DNA from: an uncultured Collinsella sp.
GTDB taxonomy: Bacteria > Actinomycetota > Coriobacteriia > Coriobacteriales > Coriobacteriaceae
Direction: 5' to 3'
NCBI GenBank assembly: GCA_949288855.1
Contig: CASELS010000008.1
Location: 1-35,202 of the forward strand
Length of the DNA stretch: 35,202 nucleotides
The notes beneath the pieces are model-generated. The model was not told the DNA's origin. It searched no databases and was given only the letters and a program-made list of their open reading frames with translations. Made by a program: the position numbers and the translations under genes. Shown here piece by piece: positions 16,480 to 25,800 of the stretch (position 1 is its first letter; the number at the start of each line of letters is the position of its first letter).

Positions 16480-17391
16480 ATGAACCAGTTCGCCGTCGTT
16501 ACCGATAGTGCCGCCGATATCCCGCTAGCTCTGACCGAGAAACTCGGCATCCACGTGGTGCCCCTGCACGTGGTTATTGCGGGGACGGACTATCGCGACG
16601 GGGTGGATATCACCACGCCCGAGCTGCTGCGTAAGATGGACGGTGCCGAGGCACTGCCCGTGACCTCGCAGCCCACGCCGGCGTATTTGCTCGAGGTTTA
16701 CAAGGCGCTTTTTGAGCAGGGCTACACGCAGATTCTCTCCATCCACCTCGCCCGTGCGCTCTCCGCAACCATCGAGAGCGCCCGCGCCATCGCCGGCCAG
16801 GTGCCCGATGGCCTGCGCCTTGAGGTAGTCGATAGCTGCACCGCCACGGTTGCCGAGGGCGCTATGGCCATGGAGGCGGCCGTTATTGCCAACCGCGGCG
16901 GCTCGCTCGACGAGGCGCTCGAGCGCGTGCGCGCCATCCAGCAGAGCTACCACATCTACTTCTCGCCCGATACGCTGGAGAACCTGGTCAAGGGCGGCCG
17001 CGCCACCAAGGCGCAGGGCTTTGCGACTACGCTCCTCAACATCAAGCTCGTGATTGGGCTTTTGGAGGACGGCTCCATTGAGGTGGAGAAGAAGGCCAAG
17101 GGCGCCAAGGGTGCCATCTCCTTTATGGCTAAGCAGGTCGCCTCAGACGCCGCCGCGCACGGCGAGCTTATCTACTACGTGCTTCACACCGACCAGCGCG
17201 AGCGCGCCTACAAAATAGCCGAGCAGCTCAAAGAGGCAGGCGCCCCGGTGCGCGAGCTTACCGAGTCCACCATTGGCCCGGTTATTGCCACGCACGTGGG
17301 CAAGGGCGCCATTGGCATCTTTACCATGCCCGCGGCGCTGCACGCACCCGAGCTGGACGCCATCGCGACCTACCTCACGCCCACGTTTTAG
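16480..17391 (+). CDS. DegV family fatty-acid-binding protein
   Basis: ATG 16480 (MNQFAVVTDSAADIP) follows GGAAGGAA (16467-16473), which is better placed than the in-frame ATG 16465. The 303-residue protein shows DegV features: the N-terminal VTDSAADIP, SQPTPAYLLEVYKAL, LSIHLARALSAT (usually LSSxLSGT), and the C-terminal-domain segment LENLVKGGRATK. DegV/FakB proteins hold a fatty acid and present it to the kinase FakA for phosphorylation. No fakA homologue is adjacent, so the substrate role here is inferred from the family. The gene is flanked by its own intergenic gaps and may be monocistronic. Confidence 0.9.
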   Translation: MNQFAVVTDSAADIPLALTEKLGIHVVPLHVVIAGTDYRDGVDITTPELLRKMDGAEALPVTSQPTPAYLLEVYKALFEQGYTQILSIHLARALSATIESARAIAGQVPDGLRLEVVDSCTATVAEGAMAMEAAVIANRGGSLDEALERVRAIQQSYHIYFSPDTLENLVKGGRATKAQGFATTLLNIKLVIGLLEDGSIEVEKKAKGAKGAISFMAKQVASDAAAHGELIYYVLHTDQRERAYKIAEQLKEAGAPVRELTESTIGPVIATHVGKGAIGIFTMPAALHAPELDAIATYLTPTF

Positions 17392-17537
17392 CGTGTAGTG
17401 CCCCATTGTGGGCGCAACCAAACCGCCCGGCTGGTAGAGTATAGAGTGGCAACAAAACACGCCGAGGCCGCGCCCCGTGAGGCGCGAGCCCTGTGACCGC
17501 GCTTTCAAAAAAAGCCGGGTCGGGAGGAGCTGGTCTT

Positions 17538-18833
17538 GTGGAGAACACCATCAACATCCTGCTTTTGGGCAGCGGCGGCCGCGAGCACGCGCTGGCGGTA
17601 AAGCTGGCCGAGAGCCCGCGTTGCGGCGAGCTCTTCATTGCGCCGGGCAACGGCGGCACGCTCGAGGTGGGCGAGAACGTTGCGCTTGACGAGAACGATC
17701 CGGCTGCGGTGGCCGAGTTTGCGCGTGAGACCAACTGCGGACTCGTGGTCATTGGCCCCGAGGCACCGCTGGTGGCGGGCGTGGCCGACGCCGTGCGCGC
17801 CGCGGGCATCCCGTGCTTTGGCCCGGGTGAGGCGGGTGCGCAGATGGAGGGCTCCAAGAAGTTCTCCAAGGAGCTCATGGTCCGCGCGAACATTCCCACG
17901 GCCGCCTACGGCGACTTTACGGACGAGGAGTCCGCGCTTGCCTACGTGCGCGAGCAGGGCGCACCTTTGGTAGTAAAGGCCGATGGCCTTGCCGCGGGCA
18001 AGGGCGTTGTAGTGGCCGCTACGCTTGAAGAGGCCGAGGAGGCCGTGCGCGCCTGCTTTAGCGGCGCCTTTGGCGACGCCGGCCAGACCGTGGTGGTGGA
18101 GGAGTGCCTCACCGGCCCGGAGTGCTCGCTTCTGGCGTTTACCGACGGCAAGACCGTCCGTCCGATGGCTACCTCGCAGGACCACAAGCGCGCCCTCGAG
18201 GGCGACCGCGGCCCCAACACCGGTGGTATGGGCGTCTACAGCCCGGTGCCCATTGTGACCGAGGCCGAGCACGCCGAGATGGAGCGCATTATGGAGGCCA
18301 CCGTGGCCGAGCTTGCGGCCGAGGGCATCGACTACCGCGGCTGCCTCTACGGCGGCTTCATGCTTACGCCCGAGGGCCCCAAGGTGCTCGAGTTCAACGC
18401 GCGTTTTGGCGACCCCGAGACGCAGGTGATTCTGCCGCGCCTGGAGAACGACCTTGTTGAGGTCATGCTCGCGTGCGCCAACCAGACGCTCGACCAGATC
18501 GAGCTCAGCTGGCGCCCGGAGTGGGCGGTGAGCGTGGTCCTCACGAGCGCGGGCTATCCCGGCAGCTACGAGAAGGGCAAGGTCATCACCGGTATTGAGG
18601 ACGCCGCCGCCATGGAGGGCGTGACCGTCTACCATGCAGGCACTGCCGTGAACGAGGCGGGCGAGCTTGTGACCGCGGGCGGACGCGTGCTCGACATCAC
18701 CGCTCTTGGCGAAACCTTTGAGGCCGCGCGCGACCTGGCCTACGCTGCCTGCGAGAAGATTGACTTCGAGGGCAAGACCCTCCGCCACGACATTGGCCTG
18801 CGCGCCCTCAAGGGCCGCGAGGCTTGGGACTAG
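17538..18833 (+). CDS. purD: Phosphoribosylamine--glycine ligase
   Basis: I chose GTG 17538 because GGGAGGAG (17522-17529) is 8 bases upstream and the product then begins with the family's N-terminus (NILLLGSGGREHALA). The in-frame GTG at 17493 has no such support. The 431-residue ATP-grasp enzyme carries out step two of purine synthesis, making glycinamide ribonucleotide. Motifs seen are IAPGNGGT, VVIGPEAPLVAGVAD, VVKADGLAAGKGV (ATP-grasp), HKRALEGDRGPNTGGMGVYSP and EFNARFGDPETQ. The other pur genes are not nearby, but purA lies upstream. Confidence 0.96.
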   Translation: MENTINILLLGSGGREHALAVKLAESPRCGELFIAPGNGGTLEVGENVALDENDPAAVAEFARETNCGLVVIGPEAPLVAGVADAVRAAGIPCFGPGEAGAQMEGSKKFSKELMVRANIPTAAYGDFTDEESALAYVREQGAPLVVKADGLAAGKGVVVAATLEEAEEAVRACFSGAFGDAGQTVVVEECLTGPECSLLAFTDGKTVRPMATSQDHKRALEGDRGPNTGGMGVYSPVPIVTEAEHAEMERIMEATVAELAAEGIDYRGCLYGGFMLTPEGPKVLEFNARFGDPETQVILPRLENDLVEVMLACANQTLDQIELSWRPEWAVSVVLTSAGYPGSYEKGKVITGIEDAAAMEGVTVYHAGTAVNEAGELVTAGGRVLDITALGETFEAARDLAYAACEKIDFEGKTLRHDIGLRALKGREAWD

Positions 18834-18934
18834 ACGCACGCCGGGACCAGCCGAGCGCTGGCGTCGAGGGTCGTGCTCGAGGGCTGACTCGCACCGCTGC
18901 TAAGCGCATGCGTCGCAACAAATAGCTTTGCACC

Positions 18935-18974
18935 GCGAAGGGGTGCCGTGAGAACAACCACGGCGTCCCTTCGC
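18935..18974 (+). terminator. Long hairpin after purD, probable terminator
   Basis: The arms 18935-18950 and 18959-18974 pair over 16 positions if two G-U pairs are allowed (GCGAAGGG... with ...CCCTTCGC). The loop is short. No T-run follows, so it might be a transcript-stabilising hairpin instead. Confidence 0.5.
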
Positions 18975-19067
18975 CATGAGTGTTGCCATTAGAGTGGCGG
19001 ATGGAGAAGAGCACGCGCAATAGACCACAATGAGATTAAACAACACCAAAGTTTGCCTCATATAAGT

Positions 19068-19173
19068 TGAGGTTAAGAGTGAGGCTAAGGTGAGGTTAAT
19101 AGAGAAATTGCAGGTAAACGCATAAACCTCATTAACCTCACAGTGAGGTTAAGGGTGAGGTTAATGAGGCTAA
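19068..19173. repeat. TGAGGTTAA array: three direct, two inverted, three direct copies
   Basis: Copies of TGAGGTTAA or TGAGGCTAA start at 19068, 19080, 19091, 19144, 19156 and 19165. Inverted copies TAAACCTCA and TTAACCTCA lie at 19123 and 19132. The last inverted copy and the next direct copy form a 21-base palindrome (19132-19152). Steps of 9-12 bases place several sites on one DNA face. Confidence 0.7.
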
Positions 19174-19326
19174 TTGGGTCGACAACGAACATGGAATGTC
19201 GAGGCGTGAAAGGTGAGCGAAGAGCAGAATCCTTAGCTTTATGAATCGGCACAGTCTCCCCATACACAACCATTCCGTCCATTGAGCGAGTAACCGTTCA
19301 GAGCAACAGCTCTTACACCATCTTTT

Positions 19327-19355
19327 ATTTGCTCCGTATTTGCTTGCTATTTGCT
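19327..19355. repeat. Three ATTTGCT copies at exact 11-base steps
   Basis: ATTTGCT occurs at 19327-19333, 19338-19344 and 19349-19355. The regular 11-base spacing suits a regulator binding one face of the helix. It lies about 470 bases before the adhesin start. Confidence 0.5.
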
Positions 19356-19819
19356 CGGCAGCGCAGGAGGGCCGCGGTCGGCGGTGTGCTTATATATAGT
19401 GCAGAGGTCCCTCCGCGGTGAAACACTTCTAACAGCACGATGCAGAAGGTGCTGAAGCCGTCCGCCGCCACGCCCGCCCGCGCGACCAGCGCCACGGCTC
19501 GTGTGCGATAGACCCTGCTCCAACTCAAGGTATGAACGGGCGCAAATACGGCATGAACGGCATCTTGTGCGCGTGAAGCGCGAAATCCACTAGATATTGA
19601 GCCTACGCCCGTCGTTTATTTTGTTTTCTTAAAACAGACTTAATTACCTGTCAAAACACTTGCCATTGACCGAGGTACATGTGAGGGGGGAGGTACAAAA
19701 ACAGGGTAAACTATAGTTGTCATGCGACCCTAAAATGGTTTCTATCTATCGCTATACCGTGGCGATAACTGTGCGCAAACGGACTAGATATACAGGCGCA
19801 CGTTGGGAGAAGAGGATAG

Positions 19820-22800
19820 GTGTCGCTCATGTACGTTGGGGAGAAACCGCGCAAGGGTCTCAGCAAATTTGTTGCTGTGCTGACTGCCCTCGCGATCGCT
19901 TCGGCCTCGCTGCTCGCCGTTCCGGCGTATGCTGCCGAGAGTGGGGCAGAGAACCAAAACCCCGTAATGGAGTTCTTCGGCAACGTTGTCGACGGTGCTG
20001 CCCAGCTGTTTGGTTTGGGCGACGATGGCATCGAGACGTATGCCGTCACTGATACCAAGGTAACGGCGGCCGACCCTGATACCACCAATATGTGGTCGAA
20101 TATTGTCGCGAGCTCCACGAGCACGCAGAACATCGGTCGCATCTGGACCGATAAGAGCGTGTTCGATCACGATTACACCTTCAGCGGCTCTCTTGGCGGT
20201 CAGACCATCAGCAAGGGTGATGACTCCGACTTCTTGGTGAGCCTCTCAGCACTCTCCTCTACTTCTAACCTGAAGACGATGGTTAAGACGAGCGTGCCGC
20301 TTGATATCGTTCTTGTTCTTGACACGTCGGGTTCTATGGCTGGCCAAAAGCTGACGTCGCTTAAAAATGCGGCTAATAACTTCATTGACGCAACGGTAGA
20401 TGCAAATGAGGGTCTCGACCAATCGGACCAGAGCCGTATTTCTATCGTAACGTTTGCAAGCGGTTCCAATGTCCGCCAACAGTTGAATTACGTGACTGAT
20501 CAGAATGTGCAGCAGTATAAGAATACGATTAGGGGCTTGAACGCAAACGGAGCTACCTGGGCCGAAGCAGGACTCGAGACTGCGCAGAACCAGCTCAATA
20601 GTCATCCGCGTCAGGACGCTCAGAAGGTCGTTATCTTCTTTACTGACGGCCAGCCGAACCATGGCAACGGCTTTGATAATGAGGTCGCAGCGGAAGCCGT
20701 GAACACTGCTCATGCCATGAAGCAATCTGGTGTAACGATTTATGCAGTCGGTGTTATGAACGGTGCCGATGCATCCGTTACCGATGACGACGACTTCAAC
20801 GAATACATGAATGGCGTCTCCAGCAATTATCCTGACGCTACGGCCGAAGGTGATAATGGCGGATGGTTTGGATATGGTGCGTATTACAACACTACTTTTG
20901 GCACTCGAGCTGAAGGCGATTACTACAAGGCTTCGAGCAACGCTAGCGACATCGAAAACATCTTTGAAGAGCTTTCCGACGAAATTCAGCAGGGTGTAGG
21001 TTCCGGCTCCCCGATTGAGGAAGTGAGGGAGGAAGGCGAGCTTAACCCCGGTACGCTGACGTTCACGGATACCCTCGGTTCCTATATGACGGTATCTGGC
21101 GACACCATGACGGTGGTCTATGGTGACCAGGTGTTTACCAGCAAAAATAAAACTACCGAAAACAATATTGATACCTATCACTTTGAGGGTACGGTTGAGG
21201 GCAATACTGTGTATGGATCGGCGGATCTTTCTGATCTCACAGTAACAGTTGCCCATGGTGCAACCCTTGCCGACGGCGATGTGGTAACCGTCCAGGTTCC
21301 TGCCTCGCTCATCCCCATGCGCAATTACGACGTTGATACCGATGCGAACACCATGTCGGTGACGGCCGCCTACCCCATCCGTCTCTTCTACGGCGTGAGC
21401 GTGAAGACTGACGCGAAGACTGCCATCAACCAGGGTTCTGGCGATGTGTATGACGCCATCGTTAACACCAACAAGACTGACGATGGCAAGGTGGCGTTCT
21501 ACTCGAACCTTTACAACGGCGGTAACGGCGACACCACGGCCACTTTCACTCCGAGCAACGGCAACAAGTTCTATTACTACACGCAGGACACGGACCTGTA
21601 TATCGACCAGAATTGCACGCAGCGTGCGACGACGCAGAATATCAATCGCTATAACACCCTGTATTACTCTGAGCCCTATTGGCAGATTACTTCTGGCAAT
21701 AACGCCCAGGAAGTAACGCACGGCATTGCGATTAATCGCGATGGTCGGGACTGGAGCAAGATGGCGACCGATCGTCAGGGTAATTACTATATCCCTGCCG
21801 GTACGCAGCGTCTTGATCGCCCCGCAACGTTGAATACAAATAAGACCAGTAATGAAACAGGCACAGCGGCAACCGTGCTGACTCCGGGTTGGGAGGGCAC
21901 TGGCATTACGCAGCGCTTGGGCAACAACGGTAAGATTACCTACGATCTGCCAGGCGAGTTGGAGATCAAGAAGAGCGTCGACTGGGGCAATGCCTCTGAC
22001 GACACCAAGCAGAATCAGAACAGCTTCGAGTTCACCGTTAACTTCAATGGCGGCGATCACCTCGAGGGTAATTTCGCGTACGACGTGTATGAAACTGGCG
22101 AGGATCCGGTAGACAACGGTACGGTTGCCGACGGTGGCACCATCACCCTCAAGGACGGTCAGCGTGTCGTGATCAAGGGTCTGCCTGCGGGTACCACCTT
22201 CACGGTGACGGAGACCGAGGCCAATAAGAACGGCTTCACCACCACGGATACCGTGACCGCTGACCCGAGCAACGACACGAGCGACGGCACCGCCAACGGC
22301 ACCATCGCCGGTGGTTCCCAGCGGTCCGTCTCCTTCCAGAACAACTACAAGGCCGATGAACCGCTGCAGTATGACACCAGCACCGGCCTTAATGTCGAAA
22401 AGGTTCTTAATGGCCGCGACTGGCGAGATGGCGACGAGTTCACCTTCAACGTGCAGTCGCTCGATGGGTATGCGCCCACGCAGACTGAGGTGACCATCAA
22501 CAAGGACACGCCTGACCACGAGGCATCGTTCGGCACCATCACGTTCGATAAGGATGGCGAGTTCCGCTACGTCGTGCGTGAGGACAACGACACGGAGAGC
22601 CCCATCGTCGGCATTGACTACTCAAATGCAACGTACCGTCTGACCGTGAAGGTCGTGGACGCAGGCAACGGTGAGCTGAAGATTGAGTCCGCGAAGCTGG
22701 AGATGTTCCAGGACGACACGGGTGCCGAGAAGAACCCTGCGGTCGCCGTTGAGGGCACGACCGCGACCTTCACCAACTACTACCTGTCCGACCAGGGCAC

Positions 22801-25800
22801 CATCAACATCGATGGTAAGAAGGACTACACCGACACCACCGGCGACAACCCCATCGCCCCCAACAAGTTCCAGTTCCAGATGGAGGCACTGGGCGGTTAT
22901 GTGACCGATAGCGGTTCCCGTGACAACCTGACCGTGTCCGCCGACGACACCCCGAAGCCGACGGAGAACACTCAGGGCAACGTGACCACCATCGGCAACG
23001 TGGGCAACGAGTTCCACATGCCGACCATCACCTTCGATGGCAACGATGTGGGCAACACCTACGTCTACAAGATCACCGAGGTCCAGGGCAGCGAGGACGG
23101 CATGACCTACGACGAGACTTCGTACGAGGTTGAGGTCGAGGTCACCGAGGTGCCCGATCCCGAGGCTGGCGAGGGTCACGTTCAAATCCAAGCCACGGCG
23201 AACAAGACTCCTGAGCAGCTCACGTTTACCAACAAGTACAAGCCGACGGCCGCCACGCTTGAGGACGACAATGTCATCCACGGCACCAAGACCCTCGAAG
23301 GCCGCCAGATGAAGGAAGGCGAGACCTTCTACTTCCAGCTGAGCGCGCTCAACGACAACGCCAAGACGGTGCTTGCCGATCCTGAGACGGTGAAGGTCAC
23401 CGACCAGAACACTATGAACTTCAAATTTAATGAGATGGAGTTCACCAAGGTTGGCACCTACACCTTCCAGGTGAATGAGGTTGCTGACGAGCAGGGTACC
23501 GAGACCACCAATGAAGATGGCTTGACGTTTGACACGAACATTTGCAACGTAACAGTGACGGTTACGGACGGCAATGACAGCGAGAACCCCGACGACCATG
23601 GCAAGCTGCTGGCTTCCGTGAGCTACAGCAACGATAAGCACTCCAACGTGACCGATCACGCCCAGTTCACTAACGTCTACAAGGCGAGCATGGACTACGG
23701 TGCCAATGGAGCTGGCGGCATCAAGATCACCAAGACGATGAGCAATCGCCCGATTAATACCGACGACTTCCTCATCAATCTCACCGGCAATGGCCCTGAC
23801 GGTCAGGTCGTGGGGGCGTACGAAGTTCCCGCCGCCGCGCTCGATCCTAATGGGACAGCCCAGAGCTCTGTGAGCGGTTTGAGTAATCTGAAGTTCGACC
23901 AGGACGATGCGGGTAAGACCTTTACCTTCACCGTGACCGAGGCTCAGGGCTCGCTGCCTGGCGTGAAGTACGATCAGTCCGAGTATCGCGTTGATGTCCT
24001 CGTGGTTGACAACCAGGACGGCACCATGCATGCCGAAACCACCGTCACCCAGACGAAGGATAAGGATGGCAATTCGGCCAATAAAGTTGTGGTCAATGCA
24101 TTCAACTCCGATACCGCACAGGATCAAGTTCCCACCTTCGGCTTCGAGAACTCCTATGAGCCGACCGAGGCTAGCCTCGAGGGCGATACTGCGCTCCAGG
24201 TGACCAAGAAGGTTACCGGTGCCGCTTCGCCCAACGGTGTGAACTACACCTTCACTCTGACCGCGCAGGATACTTTCGACGGTCCGATTGCCAACATCGG
24301 CGGTCTGACCAATGGCAAGCTGACGGTCAGCACCAGCGGCATCATTAACGCGGATGCTACCGACAACACCGATGACGATACCCAGACCGTCTCCTTCGGC
24401 AAGCTGACCTTTAGCGCGCCGGGTACCTACACCTTTACGGTACAGGAGGATCAGCCTGTGGCTGACGAGGGCTGGACGTTTGACGACGCTAACGGCGACG
24501 GCGCTACCGATGCGCACGAAGTCACGGTTGTGGTGAGTGACCTCAACGAGAACAACGAGTACAACGGCGCTCTCCATATTGAGAGCGTGACCCCGGATGC
24601 CCCGACAGTCATCACCAACAGCTACAAGACCAATCCGGTAATCGTGGGTGGCGACGGTGCTCAGCAGCAGATTACGGTTCAGAAGACCGTGACCGGTGCT
24701 GACTCCGACGCAGAGTTTAAATTCCTGATCGAGCCCGTCACTGATGACATCCATACTGAGCAGTGGTGGCGCGACCGCGTCCAAGGCGTTAACGGCTTCA
24801 CGCCCGAGGTGTCTATCACGGGCGTCACGCAGGCGCAGGCTGTGACCGAAAGCTTCGCGGGCATCCAGTTCAACGCGGTTGGCGAGTACAAGTTCACCGT
24901 GACCGAGGTTGGCGCCGCCGACTTCAACGCGGGCACCGACCGCAAGGGTTGGACCTACGACGAGCACACGGCCAACGTTACCGTGAATGTGACGGACAAC
25001 GGCGAGGGCCAGCTCGTTGCCGAGGTTGTCTATGACAACAGTGCCGCCACCACCGGCGCGGACAAGGCCGCCCAGGCTGCTGCCTTCACCAACGCTTATG
25101 ACGCTGGCAGCGTTCAGGTTGATACCGGTTCCGCTACCGCCAAGCTGACCAAGGTTCTTGAGGGTCGCGACTGGGCCGATGACGAGACCTTCTCGTTCAC
25201 CGTGACGGCGGACGACCAGGCGTGGGCAGATACGCTGCCTGCAAACACGACGGTCGAGGTTTCTAAGCCCGAGTCCGGCAACACGGCGACTTTCGACTTC
25301 GGTCCGTTCACCTTTGACGAGGAAGGTACGTATACCTACACCGTCAAGGAGAATCAGGGTACCGCTGGTGGCATGACGTATTCGATCAACGAGGCGAAGA
25401 TCACCATTACGGTGAACGACAACCACGTGGGCGGCTATACCACGGCCGTGACGATCGCGAACAACAAGTTCACGAACATCTATAAGAGCGAGCTCGATTA
25501 CAACGACGCCGAAGCCGGCATCAACATCGTCAAGACCCTGGTGGGTCATGAGATGACCGAGTTCGACTTCATGGTGAAGCCGGGTAATGCGGAATCCGCT
25601 ACCAAGCTCGGTATCGATGTGGATGGCGAGACGCTGACCGTCAAGACCGGATCGCCCTCTGCTGACGGTCTATCCTCGATCGGAAGCGTTGCGATGCTCG
25701 ACGGCAAGGGCGAGCTGATGTTCAACCAGGGTGACGAGGGCAAGGAATACTCCTACACCGTGCAGGAGGTCAAGCCCGACCCGGTGCCCGCTGGCTACAC

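Larger units (their letters stand above)
18834..19819. other. Nearly 1 kb gene-free region before the adhesin gene
   Basis: I find no supported gene. The region holds the hairpin at 18935-18974, the TGAGGTTAA array at 19068-19173, three phased ATTTGCT copies at 19327-19355 and a possible -10-like TATAGT at 19712-19717. Two GAGGTACA motifs are at ~19672 and ~19690. A minus-strand open frame at 19085-19282 consists partly of the translated repeat and is not convincing. Its length and repeat density suggest a complex regulatory region for the 8-kb surface-protein gene, or the remains of decayed sequence. Confidence 0.5.

Noticed and set aside
19085..19282. Minus-strand 65-residue open frame
   Set aside because: Its C-terminal half is the translated TGAGGTTAA repeat array, and no ribosome site or family resemblance is seen.
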